Assembly (NCBI RefSeq): GCF_947039875.1
Contig: NZ_CAMRAN010000020.1
Location: forward strand, 1-64,000
DNA length: 64,000 bases
DNA from: an uncultured Photobacterium sp.
Lineage (GTDB): Bacteria; Pseudomonadota; Gammaproteobacteria; Enterobacterales; Vibrionaceae
Direction of reading: 5' to 3'
The first letter of the stretch is position 1, and each line of letters begins with the position of its first letter. Of this stretch, positions 35,469-44,792 are shown in pieces. The notes beneath the pieces were generated by a model that saw nothing but the letters and a program-made list of their open reading frames with translations, was not told the origin of the DNA and did no database searches. A program made the position numbers and the translations under genes.

Positions 35469-37058
35469 ATGACGGATATATCGCCTCACCAACCTAGCGT
35501 TGATCACCATGAACATCATCCGCCAAAGGGAATTAAACGGTGGATCTTTACCACTAACCATAAAGACATTGGTTCGTTGTATTTGCTGTTTAGTTTGTCG
35601 ATGTTTTTTATTGGCGGAGCGATGGCGATGGTTATTCGTGCTGAGTTATTTCAGCCCGGATTACAATTAGTTGAGCCTAACTTTTTTAATCAAATGACCA
35701 CCGTTCATGGTTTGATTATGGTATTTGGTGCGGTGATGCCAGCCTTTACTGGTTTAGCTAATTGGATGATTCCATTAATGATTGGTGCGCCAGATATGGC
35801 ATTGCCACGGATGAATAATTGGAGTTTTTGGATCCTACCGTTTGCCTTTAGTTTGTTGTTGGCATCATTATTTATGGAAGGCGGCGGCCCGAATTTTGGC
35901 TGGACATTTTATGCACCGTTATCAACCACTTATAGCCCTGCGAGCACCGGATTGTTTGTGTTTGCGATTCATATTATGGGTATCAGTTCGATCATGGGGG
36001 CGATTAATGTGGTGGTCACCATTATCAATATGCGCGCTCCGGGCATGACTTACATGAAAATGCCGCTGTTTGTGTGGACATGGTTAATCACCGCTTTTTT
36101 ATTGATAGCGGTAATGCCGGTGTTAGCGGGCGCAGTAACCATGGTATTAACCGATAAATATTTTGGTACCAGTTTTTTTGATGCCGCGGGTGGTGGCGAT
36201 CCGGTGATGTTTCAACACATCTTTTGGTTTTTTGGTCACCCTGAAGTTTATATTATGATTTTGCCGAGTTTCGGTATTATTTCGGCCATTATCCCTGCAT
36301 TTTCGCGTAAAAAACTTTTTGGTTATAGCTCCATGGTGTATGCCACCGCTTCGATTGCTGGACTGAGTTTTCTGGTGTGGGCGCACCATATGTTTACCAC
36401 TGGTATGCCTGTTGCGGCAGAGCTGTTTTTTATGTACTGCACTATGCTGATCTCTGTGCCGACGGGGGTGAAAGTGTTTAACTGGGTAGCCACTATGTGG
36501 CGCGGCTCATTGACCTTTGAAGTGCCGATGCTATTTGCGATTGCGTTTATTGTGTTGTTTACCATTGGTGGCTTTTCGGGATTGATGTTAGCTATTACGC
36601 CGGCTGATTTTCAATACCATGATACCTATTTTGTGGTGGCTCACTTTCATTATGTATTGGTGTCTGGGGCTATTTTTTCGATTATGGCGGCAGCGTATTA
36701 CTGGCTCCCTAAATGGACTGGGCATATGTTCAATGAACGCCTAGCTCAATGGCATTTTTGGTGTTCGTTAATTTCAGTCAATATTTTATTTTTCCCAATG
36801 CACTTTCTGGGATTAGCGGGAATGCCTCGGCGAATTCCTGACTATGCGTTGCAGTTTGCTGATATCAATGCGGTGGTCAGTATTGGTGGGTTTTTATTTG
36901 GCCTATCGCAGCTGTTATTTGTTGCAGTGGTGGTGAAGTGTATTCGCGGAGGAGAAAAAGCAGCATCAAAACCGTGGGAAGGTGCTGAAGGGTTGGAATG
37001 GACCGTTCCTTCTCCGGCGCCGTATCACACCTTTTCAACGCCACCTAAAATTGATTAA
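35469..37058 (+). CDS. ctaD: Cytochrome c oxidase subunit I
   Basis: A 529-aa catalytic subunit with about 12 transmembrane helices holding heme a and the heme a3-CuB centre, reducing O2 and pumping protons. Conserved ligands appear in TTVHGLIMVFG (heme a His), FFGHPEVYI (CuB His and the cross-linked Tyr), WAHHMFTTG (CuB His pair) and VAHFHYVL (heme a3 and a His). The ATG at 35469 is 9 nt from AAGGA; the ATG at 35460 is too close. Confidence 0.95.
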   Translation: MTDISPHQPSVDHHEHHPPKGIKRWIFTTNHKDIGSLYLLFSLSMFFIGGAMAMVIRAELFQPGLQLVEPNFFNQMTTVHGLIMVFGAVMPAFTGLANWMIPLMIGAPDMALPRMNNWSFWILPFAFSLLLASLFMEGGGPNFGWTFYAPLSTTYSPASTGLFVFAIHIMGISSIMGAINVVVTIINMRAPGMTYMKMPLFVWTWLITAFLLIAVMPVLAGAVTMVLTDKYFGTSFFDAAGGGDPVMFQHIFWFFGHPEVYIMILPSFGIISAIIPAFSRKKLFGYSSMVYATASIAGLSFLVWAHHMFTTGMPVAAELFFMYCTMLISVPTGVKVFNWVATMWRGSLTFEVPMLFAIAFIVLFTIGGFSGLMLAITPADFQYHDTYFVVAHFHYVLVSGAIFSIMAAAYYWLPKWTGHMFNERLAQWHFWCSLISVNILFFPMHFLGLAGMPRRIPDYALQFADINAVVSIGGFLFGLSQLLFVAVVVKCIRGGEKAASKPWEGAEGLEWTVPSPAPYHTFSTPPKID

Positions 37059-37069
37059 CGGAGGCTGAT

Positions 37070-37648
37070 ATGGAATCGCAATCGAAACGCTCTGTTATTG
37101 CATTGGTGTTTGCAGCAATAGCCATGTTTGGATTTGCGTTTGCGTTAGTGCCGTTATATGACGTCTTTTGCGATATCACTGGAATTAATGGCAAAACAGC
37201 AACCACACCAACCAAGGTTAGCGACAATGTTGATCGTAGTCGAACCGTGACGGTTGAGTTTGTTGCTTATATTAATCCAAATGTGAAGTGGCAATTTACA
37301 CCACAAGTGACGCAAGTTGATGTTCACCCAGGGGAAACAAAAATCATTAAATATGATGCTAAAAATCTCAATTCACAGCCGTCAATTGGACAAGCTGTAC
37401 CCTCGGTAACTCCCGGCATTGCGGCGAAATATTTTAATAAAATTGAATGTTTTTGTTTTAACCATCAGCCACTAGCGGCGGGAGAACAAGCTGAGTTGCC
37501 GTTGGTGTTCTATGTCGATCCTGATTTACCGCGCGATATTACGGTGCTGACATTAGCCTATACACTGTATGACGTGACCCCTGACGTGCAACCCCTTCCT
37601 CAATTGACTGAGCAAGAGAATGAGGTGAAAAATGTCGAATTCTTATAA
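37070..37648 (+). CDS. ctaG: Cytochrome c oxidase assembly protein CtaG/Cox11
   Basis: A 192-aa membrane-anchored copper chaperone delivering CuB to subunit I. One N-terminal transmembrane segment is followed by a periplasmic immunoglobulin-like domain. The copper motif is CFCF (KIECFCFNHQPL). It overlaps ctaE by 17 bp, so translation is coupled. Confidence 0.94.
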   Translation: MESQSKRSVIALVFAAIAMFGFAFALVPLYDVFCDITGINGKTATTPTKVSDNVDRSRTVTVEFVAYINPNVKWQFTPQVTQVDVHPGETKIIKYDAKNLNSQPSIGQAVPSVTPGIAAKYFNKIECFCFNHQPLAAGEQAELPLVFYVDPDLPRDITVLTLAYTLYDVTPDVQPLPQLTEQENEVKNVEFL

Positions 37649-38534
37649 TGACTCCGAGCAGCCAGCGGTAGTAAATCCTGATGAATATTATGTTCCTGAG
37701 GCGAGTGGGTGGCCTATTTTAGGCGCTGTAGCATTATTTTTAATTGCTTTAGGTGCAGGCGCAACTGTGGGGGATTTATTAGCAGGACAAGGCCCCTGGA
37801 TTTTATTAACTGGGGTTGGACTGCTTTTGCTAATGTTGATTGGCTGGTTTCGAGATGTCATTACGGAATCGATGGGAGGCTTATATAGTACTCAAATGGA
37901 TCGCTCGTTTCGACAAGGCATGAGTTGGTTTATTTTTTCTGAAGTGATGTTTTTTGGTGCGTTTTTTGGGGCGTTATTTTATCTACGAATGATTGCTGTG
38001 CCATGGCTTGGCGGCGCCAGTAATAATGCAATGACCAATATGGTGTTGTGGCCTGATTTTGTTGCCGATTGGCCGTTAGTGTTAACGCCAGATGGTACTG
38101 AAACGCAAGCTATGGGGCCGATTGGATTGCCGTTATATAATACGATTATTCTGCTTACCTCATCAATAACCCTCCATGTTGCTCATCTTGCATTAGAAAA
38201 TAATCAACGGCGTCGATTAAGTCTGTTTTTATTAGTTACAGTACTACTTGGTGGCGTGTTTGTTTATCTACAAGCGGTGGAATATATCCATGCTTATCAC
38301 GAGTTAAATCTACGTTTAGAAAGTGGTGTCTACGGTAATACTTTCTTTATGCTCACTGGCTTTCATGGTGTGCATGTCACCTTAGGTGCCATCTTGTTAT
38401 TTATTGTGTGGTGTCGTGTGTTAAAAGGCCATTTTACCCCTCAACACCATTTTGCTTTTCAGGCTGGCGCTTGGTATTGGCACTTTGTTGATGTGGTGTG
38501 GTTATGCTTGTTTGTGTTTGTTTATATTTTATAA
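37632..38534 (+). CDS. ctaE: Cytochrome c oxidase subunit III
   Basis: A 300-aa subunit with seven hydrophobic segments. Family signatures are SWFIFSEVMFFGAFFGALFYLR, SSITLHVAH, LTGFHGVHVTLGAI and the C-terminal WYWHFVDVVWLCLFV. GAGGTGAAA provides a ribosome binding site inside the ctaG end. Subunit III stabilises the active centre of subunit I. Confidence 0.95.
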   Translation: MSNSYNDSEQPAVVNPDEYYVPEASGWPILGAVALFLIALGAGATVGDLLAGQGPWILLTGVGLLLLMLIGWFRDVITESMGGLYSTQMDRSFRQGMSWFIFSEVMFFGAFFGALFYLRMIAVPWLGGASNNAMTNMVLWPDFVADWPLVLTPDGTETQAMGPIGLPLYNTIILLTSSITLHVAHLALENNQRRRLSLFLLVTVLLGGVFVYLQAVEYIHAYHELNLRLESGVYGNTFFMLTGFHGVHVTLGAILLFIVWCRVLKGHFTPQHHFAFQAGAWYWHFVDVVWLCLFVFVYIL

Positions 38535-38571
38535 CGGCTAATGATTAAATAAATATTAATCGTGCCATAAA

Positions 38572-38784
38572 TTAGAGTATGTAGGGGCTTGGGTTAGGTT
38601 GAATAACACCCGTCATTAAGGCGATAACTACCAGTCCCAATAGCATCACCGCAATCAGTAATCGACGCCCAAGATAATACGATAACGGACGTGGTGATTG
38701 ACCTTTAATGATGGCTGGTAATGCACGAAATAAGCACATTACCATCAATAGTAATAATATGATAAATAACAATTTAATCAGCAT
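38572..38784 (-). CDS. DUF2909 twin-transmembrane small protein
   Basis: A 70-aa protein with two hydrophobic helices (residues about 2-20 and 43-63) and the loop FRALPAIIKGQSPRPLSYYLGRR. This matches the DUF2909 family, which is commonly found inside cox clusters on the opposite strand. It may take part in oxidase biogenesis; there is no proof in the sequence. Confidence 0.75.
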   Translation of the reverse strand: MLIKLLFIILLLLMVMCLFRALPAIIKGQSPRPLSYYLGRRLLIAVMLLGLVVIALMTGVIQPNPSPYIL

Positions 38785-38853
38785 TTAATGTGCTCCTTTG
38801 TGGTTGTTTTAAGCATAGCGGGTTTTAACGGTTAGCGATAATAAGGAGAGGTA

Positions 38854-39537
38854 ATGTTGCGAACTGTCGCTTTTATTGTTTTTTCTATTGCAGTGGTAAG
38901 TTTGCTACTCAAACTTAGCTGGTGGCAATTGAGTCGTGCCGATGAAAAAAAACAGCTGCAATCACAAATTCGAGATCGCCAACACAGCATGATTGTTGAT
39001 TTAGTTCAGCTACCTGCTGAACCGTTATGGCACAGCGTGACACTGGAAGGTGAATTTGATAATCAACATCCTATTTTGTTGGATAACCAACTTTATCGTG
39101 GTCGTTCGGGGTATCACCTCTATTTACCATTTATCAGTCAACAACAACGAATATTAGTTAACGTTGGTTGGATTGCTGCGCCACCATACCGTGAAATATT
39201 ACCGATATTGCCTCAATTTAAAGGGCGTACAGTGATTCATGGTGTGATTGCTCCGGCTCAGAAACTGTTGCAATTTAAGCCTGACTCTACTCAACAGCAA
39301 TGGCCACTGCGTGTGCAAAATATTGAATTAGAATGGCTTTCTCAACGATTGCAACAACCGTTATTACCCTGGGTTATTCAAATATCAGCCTCAAGTCCAG
39401 CTGCTCTTGTTCAAACATGGCAACCTGTAGTGATGGGACCCAAGAAACATTACGGTTATGCGATACAGTGGTTTTTATTAGCAATTGCGGTGGTTGTTAT
39501 TGCTTTGTTATGGCTACGCAAGGAGCGCGAAGTATGA
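38854..39537 (+). CDS. SURF1-family cytochrome oxidase biogenesis protein
   Basis: A 227-aa protein with N- and C-terminal transmembrane helices flanking a periplasmic domain, the SURF1 architecture. Family segments are LSWWQLSRADEKKQL, LDNQLYRGRSGYHLYLPF, LVNVGWIA and KKHYGYAIQWFLLA near the end. SURF1 helps insert heme a into subunit I. Its stop overlaps the next start as ATGA. Confidence 0.9.
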   Translation: MLRTVAFIVFSIAVVSLLLKLSWWQLSRADEKKQLQSQIRDRQHSMIVDLVQLPAEPLWHSVTLEGEFDNQHPILLDNQLYRGRSGYHLYLPFISQQQRILVNVGWIAAPPYREILPILPQFKGRTVIHGVIAPAQKLLQFKPDSTQQQWPLRVQNIELEWLSQRLQQPLLPWVIQISASSPAALVQTWQPVVMGPKKHYGYAIQWFLLAIAVVVIALLWLRKEREV

Positions 39538-40067
39538 ATAAATATCACTTATTGTTAATGGTTGCCGTTGTGTTTGCATTACCGATTATTATTGCAAAAG
39601 TGATATTACAGCAGCAATGGTATCAAGGTGGAGTGACTAATCGAGGCCAGCTACTACACCCAGCAATGACGATAACTGCATTTTCAAAACCACAAACATG
39701 GCAACTGATTTATTGGTTACCACCTACCTGTGATGAACGTTGCCAAGGGGCATTATTTAATTTACGTCAAGTGCCGCAAGCCGCTGGCGCTGATAATGGG
39801 CGGCTACAAAGTGTGGTTCTTGTTGCTGATCAACAACCGTCATCTCATGCCTTATTACAGGGATTAGAACAGCACCCAGTGAATGCCGCATTACGGCAGC
39901 AATTAGCCCAATTAGAATATGGTTTAACCTCGATTTATATTGCTGATCCGCACGGTAATCTGTTGATGGCATATCCCTTAGTTGCCGGCGAAGTGGCTAT
40001 TCTAAAGCAGGGTAAAGATGTATTACGTGACTTAAAAAGGCTGCTAAAAGTCTCAAAAATTGGCTAA
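39534..40067 (+). CDS. Membrane-anchored Sco-like thioredoxin-fold protein
   Basis: A 177-aa protein with one N-terminal transmembrane segment (residues about 5-23) and a periplasmic domain. WQLIYWLPPTCDERC contains Cys66-x3-Cys70, the CxxxC spacing of Sco copper chaperones, and IADPHGNLL places His140 where Sco proteins have their copper-binding His. Overall similarity to Sco1/SenC is weak and the domain is small, so the assignment is an inference supported by position between SURF1 and ctaA. It overlaps SURF1 by four bases (ATGA). It probably delivers copper to CuA or keeps those cysteines reduced. Confidence 0.6.
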   Translation: MNKYHLLLMVAVVFALPIIIAKVILQQQWYQGGVTNRGQLLHPAMTITAFSKPQTWQLIYWLPPTCDERCQGALFNLRQVPQAAGADNGRLQSVVLVADQQPSSHALLQGLEQHPVNAALRQQLAQLEYGLTSIYIADPHGNLLMAYPLVAGEVAILKQGKDVLRDLKRLLKVSKIG

Positions 40068-40096
40068 GTCATTGCGGTTATTATGGAGGATAACAA

Positions 40097-41152
40097 ATGA
40101 TTACCACCAACAATAATGATCGATACTTCTTTTATCTCGTTAGTTTTAGTTTCGTTTTATCACTAGCCGTGGTGGCATTAGGTGCGTTTACTCGCTTAAC
40201 GGAAGCAGGTCTTGGTTGTCCTGATTGGCCTGGTTGCTACGGTTTTTTAACTGTACCTCAAACGGTTGCTGAACAGCAAACGGCCGCTGACTATTTCCCT
40301 CAAACACCACTTGAACCTCAAAAAGCTTGGAATGAAATGCTACATCGCTATATAGCAGGTAGTTTAGGTGTGTTTATTTTAGCTATCAATCTTATGGCGT
40401 GGCGACAATCATCCCGACCTAAATTATTGCCAGTGTTGTTGCTATTAATGGTTATCTTTCAAGCCGTATTAGGTATGTGGACGGTGACCTTAGTGCTTAT
40501 GCCTGTGGTGGTAATGGCACACTTATTAGGGGGCTTTACCATTGTTTGCTTACTGTGGTTATTACGGTTACAGCTATCTTCACCTCTCGTTAGTATGGTT
40601 CATATTGAATTAAAAACAGTCTCTAGGCTGCGAATAGTGGCAATGTTCAGTGTAGTGGTGGTGGTTTGCCAAATAGCATTAGGAGGCTGGACCGCCGCTA
40701 ACTATGCAGCCTTAGTGTGTAGTCAATTACCTATTTGTGAAGCTAATTGGCAGCAGTTATTTGATAGTAAAGCTTTTTTATTAATACAGCCACAGCATGA
40801 TAGTTATCAATATGGGGTGCTTGATTACGGACAGCGAGTTTCTATTCATGTGGTACATCGCCTTGGTGCGATAGTAACAACTGTGGTGGTATTAGCGATA
40901 GCGTGGTTATGTTGGTTACAGCCCGCATTACGAAGTAATAGTTTAGTTTTGGTGTTGTTGCTGACACTACAAATTGCATTAGGCGTGACCAATGTTGTTG
41001 CCAGTTTGCCTATTGCTGTTGCGGTCGCACATAACATTTCTGGGTTGGGGTTATTAGTGGCGATGGTAACGGTTAACTATCGAGTAAGGCGTTGTTCGCA
41101 ATCATCACTCTGCATAGAACAACCGTTAAGGGAGGATCAATCTCATGGATAA
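40097..41152 (+). CDS. ctaA: Heme A synthase (CtaA/COX15)
   Basis: A 351-aa membrane enzyme oxidising the C8 methyl of heme O to heme A. It begins with the family signature [21 protein letters not shown]. Conserved His positions lie in [29 protein letters not shown] and [10 protein letters not shown], the heme ligands. About eight transmembrane segments are present. It overlaps ctaB by 8 bp. Confidence 0.94.
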   Translation: MITTNNNDRYFFYLVSFSFVLSLAVVALGAFTRLTEAGLGCPDWPGCYGFLTVPQTVAEQQTAADYFPQTPLEPQKAWNEMLHRYIAGSLGVFILAINLMAWRQSSRPKLLPVLLLLMVIFQAVLGMWTVTLVLMPVVVMAHLLGGFTIVCLLWLLRLQLSSPLVSMVHIELKTVSRLRIVAMFSVVVVVCQIALGGWTAANYAALVCSQLPICEANWQQLFDSKAFLLIQPQHDSYQYGVLDYGQRVSIHVVHRLGAIVTTVVVLAIAWLCWLQPALRSNSLVLVLLLTLQIALGVTNVVASLPIAVAVAHNISGLGLLVAMVTVNYRVRRCSQSSLCIEQPLREDQSHG

Positions 41153-42077
41153 ATTACAATGGCTTGAGCGTGGTAATACATTATCAGCACCAACGGCAAT
41201 CTGGCGTGATTATCTCACCATGACTAAGCCTAAAGTAGTGGCAATGTTATTGTTAACAGCCTTAGTCGGTATGTGTCTCGCTGTACCCACGGTTCCAACG
41301 ATAGAGGTGGTGGTATTAGGGTTAGCAGGGATCGGTTTGCAATCAGCCGCCGCTGCTGTGTTTAATCATGTGCTTGATCGTCGCTTTGATGCTCAAATGG
41401 CACGTACTTATCATCGTCCATTAGCTAAAGGACGCATAGCAACCTCAAAAGCGGTGCTGTTTGGATATGTATTAATGGTGTCGGGGTTTATTATATTGTG
41501 GCAGCTTAACCCCTTAACCGCATGGCTGACGATGGCAAGTTTAGTTGGTTATGCGGTGATTTATACTGTGTGGTTAAAGCATGCAACCCCGCAAAATATT
41601 GTGATTGGCGGTTTAGCCGGAGCGGCACCACCATTACTGGGTTGGACTGCCGTGACGGGAAGTTTGAATCCCCATGCGTTATTATTAGTAATGTTAGTGT
41701 TTGCGTGGACGCCGCCCCATTTTTGGGCATTGGCGATCCATCGGCGTGATGATTATGCTAAAGCAGGCATTCCAATGTTGCCGGTGACACATGGCATTGC
41801 ATACACAAAAACCATGGTGTTGTTTTATACCTTGTTATTGTTTGCCGCTGGATTATTACCGTGGTTAACTGCCATGAGTGGCTATGTTTATCTTATCGGT
41901 AGTAGTGTCTTGAACCTTGGCTTTATTGGGTATGCGATTAAACTTAAATTCTTTGATAGTACTGGTCACGCTTGGGCGACATTTAAGTATTCAATCTGGC
42001 ATTTATTAACATTGTTTGTAGTGTTATTGGTTGATCATTGGTGGTTAAACTGGGGGAGTAAAATACTAGTAATGTGA
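41145..42077 (+). CDS. ctaB: Heme O synthase (protoheme IX farnesyltransferase)
   Basis: A 310-aa UbiA-superfamily membrane prenyltransferase adding farnesyl to heme B. The first Asp motif region is [20 protein letters not shown], with the second motif [16 protein letters not shown], and [11 protein letters not shown] between. Also known as cyoE in E. coli. It closes the oxidase island, supplying heme O to CtaA. Confidence 0.94.
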   Translation: MDKLQWLERGNTLSAPTAIWRDYLTMTKPKVVAMLLLTALVGMCLAVPTVPTIEVVVLGLAGIGLQSAAAAVFNHVLDRRFDAQMARTYHRPLAKGRIATSKAVLFGYVLMVSGFIILWQLNPLTAWLTMASLVGYAVIYTVWLKHATPQNIVIGGLAGAAPPLLGWTAVTGSLNPHALLLVMLVFAWTPPHFWALAIHRRDDYAKAGIPMLPVTHGIAYTKTMVLFYTLLLFAAGLLPWLTAMSGYVYLIGSSVLNLGFIGYAIKLKFFDSTGHAWATFKYSIWHLLTLFVVLLVDHWWLNWGSKILVM

Positions 42078-42168
42078 GCAGTTGCTCTGTTGTTACTAGG
42101 ATCAGACTGTTGTCACTGTCTTCAAATAGGTACACTAAGCCCTTATTAACCTCAACTAAGGGACGAGT

Positions 42169-43506
42169 GTGCTGGCTGCATTAAAAGATAAATCACTGCA
42201 TTATCAAGTTTTCGCATTAGCACTGCCTATGGTGCTATCTAATATTACCGTCCCCTTACTTGGGTTAGTCGATGCTGCGGTGATTGGCCATCTTGATCAA
42301 TCGTGGTATTTAGGTGGTGTGGCTGTTGGCGGCACCATGATTAATGTCACTTTTTGGCTGCTTGGCTTTTTACGGATGGCCACCACTGGCATTACTGCAC
42401 AAGCGCAAGGTAGTGCAGATAAAGATGCCCAAGCCGTAATTTTTGTTCAAGGCATGGCGTTGGCGTTGCTATTTGGTGTCGCATTAGTTGTATTACACCA
42501 ACCAGTAAGCCAAGTTATTTTTCACTTTAGTAGTGCAGGCAGTGAAGTCAAACTGTATGCCGCGCAATATTTCTCTATTCGTATTTGGGGCGCGCCTGCT
42601 GCTCTCGCTAATTTTGTAATCATGGGTTGGTTGCTTGGTATGCAAAATGCCAAATTACCGATGTGGCTATTAATTGTAACGAACGTTGTCAATATAGCAC
42701 TAGATTTGCTGTTTGTACTGGGTTTTGGTTGGAAAGTACAAGGTGCCGCGGCTGCGTCAGTGATTGCCGATTACAGTGGCATGATATTGGGATTGTGGTT
42801 TGTGGCTCAACAATGGCTACAGTTAGGATTACCCCCGTTAAAACAAAAGTTAGCCAGTGTTCGCCATGGTATGGGACGATTACTTAAACTTAATCGTGAT
42901 ATCTTTTTACGTAGTTTATGTTTACAAGCCACTTTTACTTTTATGACTTTTCAAGGGGCACACCTAGGCGATAATGTGGTAGCTGCCAATGCGGTATTAA
43001 TGAGTTTCCTAATGTTAGTTTCCTATGCAATGGATGGCTTTGCTTATGCGATGGAAGCTTTAGTAGGGAAAGCAGTAGGGGCTAGAAATAAAGGTCAGCT
43101 AGAGCGTTATTTGGTGGGAACCACATTTTGGAGTTTATTAATCTCACTAGTGCTAACCGCTATTTTTGTACTCTTTGGAACCCAAATTATTGGTGTAATT
43201 TCTGATATTCCAGCGGTACAACAACAAGCGGATCAATATTTACCTTGGTTAACGGCAGTGCCTTTGGTTGCAATGTGGTGTTTTTTATTGGATGGGGTCT
43301 TTATTGGAGCGACACGAGGTAGAGACATGCGTAACAGTATGTTCTTAGCTACGTGTGGTTTTTTTGCTATTTGGTGGGCAATGAGTAGCTATGGTAATCA
43401 TGCTTTATGGGCGGCAATGATTGGTTTTATGGCGTTGCGTGGGGGGATATTAGCGGTAATGTTTATCTCTTTGTGGCGAAAAGAAATATTTTTACCACAT
43501 ACTTAA
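42169..43506 (+). CDS. dinF: MATE-family efflux protein DinF
   Basis: A 445-aa MATE transporter with 12 hydrophobic segments. It starts with VFALALPMVLSNITVPLLGLVDAAVIGHL and has LGFLRMATTGITAQAQG, both close to E. coli DinF. In E. coli dinF is the second gene of the lexA operon and SOS-induced. Here it follows ctaB and I find no CTG-N10-CAG box in its 91-bp upstream gap, so SOS control looks lost. The start is GTG at 42169 after AAGGGACG. Confidence 0.88.
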   Translation: MLAALKDKSLHYQVFALALPMVLSNITVPLLGLVDAAVIGHLDQSWYLGGVAVGGTMINVTFWLLGFLRMATTGITAQAQGSADKDAQAVIFVQGMALALLFGVALVVLHQPVSQVIFHFSSAGSEVKLYAAQYFSIRIWGAPAALANFVIMGWLLGMQNAKLPMWLLIVTNVVNIALDLLFVLGFGWKVQGAAAASVIADYSGMILGLWFVAQQWLQLGLPPLKQKLASVRHGMGRLLKLNRDIFLRSLCLQATFTFMTFQGAHLGDNVVAANAVLMSFLMLVSYAMDGFAYAMEALVGKAVGARNKGQLERYLVGTTFWSLLISLVLTAIFVLFGTQIIGVISDIPAVQQQADQYLPWLTAVPLVAMWCFLLDGVFIGATRGRDMRNSMFLATCGFFAIWWAMSSYGNHALWAAMIGFMALRGGILAVMFISLWRKEIFLPHT

Positions 43507-43621
43507 TAAACAAGACGTTATCTTTAAAAAGCATATTTTTGATGATTTTTTGTACAAAAAAGTCTTTCAATCCTGACTGTGATTTGTTTAAATGCGTTCA
43601 CTTCTTATTCAGGTGGTGCGA

Positions 43622-44011
43622 ATGACAACTAAGATTATAGGTTACTTATTACTAGTACTGAGTTTAACTTTCAGTGTTCATAGTTATGCCAGTAGCTTTA
43701 AAAAAGTGAATGTTACAGCAACAGCATATAATTCAGTACCAGCACAAACTGATTCTAATCCAAATATTGCAGCTTGGGGAGATCGTTTAAAGCCAGGTAT
43801 GAAAGCCATCGCTGTTTCTCGCGATTTACTCAAAATGGGCTTAAAGCGCGGCTCTAAAGTGAAGATTTCTGGCTTACCTGGTGAGTACGTGGTACTAGAT
43901 AAAATGCATCATCGTTGGAATCGCAAGATAGATATTTATATGGGCAAAGATATTAGAGCGGCTAAGCGGTGGGGAAGACGACGTGTAACCATTACGATCC
44001 TCCGTTCATAA
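43622..44011 (+). CDS. Secreted 3D-domain protein
   Basis: A 129-aa protein with an N-terminal signal peptide (residues about 1-24, ending HSYA) and a single 3D domain, named for three conserved Asp residues and related to the MltA catalytic barrel and YabE/YuiC. Here they lie in QTDSNPN, YVVLDKMH and KIDIYMG; TATAYN and AAWGDRLKPGMKAIAVS complete the pattern. MltA-like proteins cleave peptidoglycan; this stand-alone domain may do so but lacks a separate binding module. AGGTGG precedes the ATG at 43622. Confidence 0.78.
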   Translation: MTTKIIGYLLLVLSLTFSVHSYASSFKKVNVTATAYNSVPAQTDSNPNIAAWGDRLKPGMKAIAVSRDLLKMGLKRGSKVKISGLPGEYVVLDKMHHRWNRKIDIYMGKDIRAAKRWGRRRVTITILRS

Positions 44012-44022
44012 TGAATACCAAT

Positions 44023-44050
44023 AAAAAAGCCGCATTTGATGCGGCTTTTT
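44023..44050. terminator. Bidirectional terminator between the 3D-domain gene and nfuA
   Basis: GCCGCA (44029-44034) and TGCGGC (44040-44045) pair around TTTGA and are flanked by A6 and T5 runs. It serves both convergent genes. Confidence 0.9.
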
Positions 44051-44078
44051 GCTATTTACAATAAGTGGCTCAAAACGA

Positions 44079-44657
44079 TTAATAATAAGAATGATCGCCA
44101 CGAGCGTGATCGGTAATATCACGTGCACCCGTTAACTCGCCTTCAAATTGTGCTAATAGCTCTTTCTCGATGCCTTCTTTTAGCGTGACATCAACCATTG
44201 AACAACCATTACAACCGCCGCCAAATTGTAGAATGGCAACACCATCTTCAGTAATTTCAGACAATGATACATTACCACCATGGCCTGCAAGCTGAGGATT
44301 GATTTGAGTTTGTAATACGTAATCAACGCGTTCAATTAATGATGCATCATCAGCCACTTTACGTACTTTAGCGTTAGGTGCTTTTAATGTTAGCTGTGAA
44401 CCCATTTTGTCAGTAACAAAATCGATTTCAGCGTCATCAAGGAAGGGAAGGCTTAATTCATCAATAAAAGCAGAGAATAGCTCAAGCTTCATTTCTGTAT
44501 CACTTGCTTCAACCGCATCTTGTGGGCAGTAGGATACGCCACATTCAGCACTTTGAGTGCCTGGGTTTACAACAAAAACACGGATATTAGTACCCTCAGG
44601 CTGCTGAGCAAGAAGCTTGCTAAAGTGCTGCTGAGCGTTTTCAGTAATAGTGATCAT
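44079..44657 (-). CDS. nfuA: Fe-S biogenesis carrier protein NfuA
   Basis: A 192-aa protein (E. coli 191) that receives and delivers [4Fe-4S] clusters under oxidative stress or iron limitation. The N-terminal A-type-like domain ([27 protein letters not shown]) is degenerate in cluster ligands. The C-terminal Nfu domain carries the CxxC motif in [15 protein letters not shown]. The ATG at 44657 aligns with the E. coli start; a GTG two codons earlier is possible. Order nfuA-gntX-bioH matches E. coli. Confidence 0.94.
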   Translation of the reverse strand: MITITENAQQHFSKLLAQQPEGTNIRVFVVNPGTQSAECGVSYCPQDAVEASDTEMKLELFSAFIDELSLPFLDDAEIDFVTDKMGSQLTLKAPNAKVRKVADDASLIERVDYVLQTQINPQLAGHGGNVSLSEITEDGVAILQFGGGCNGCSMVDVTLKEGIEKELLAQFEGELTGARDITDHARGDHSYY

Positions 44658-44719
44658 GGACACGATGTAATACCTGACTTATTTAGTAAGTTTTATTCAT
44701 TCTACTCTTTGTGAGTGAT

Positions 44720-44746
44720 TGTCGCATCTCTAAAGCGACATTTTTT
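44720..44746 (+). terminator. Orphan plus-strand intrinsic terminator
   Basis: TGTCGC (44720-44725) pairs perfectly with GCGACA (44735-44740), followed by six T residues on the plus strand. The flanking genes nfuA and gntX are both on the minus strand and no plus-strand gene precedes it, so it could end an unannotated plus-strand RNA antisense to the nfuA start. Confidence 0.55.
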
Positions 44747-44792
44747 ATTTGACCACGTTTTATTAATTAATGCGCGTCTTTTTTACGCAATA

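Noticed and set aside
42078-42168. Possible SOS box in front of dinF
   Set aside because: CTG and CAG triplets occur here but not with the required 10-bp spacer.
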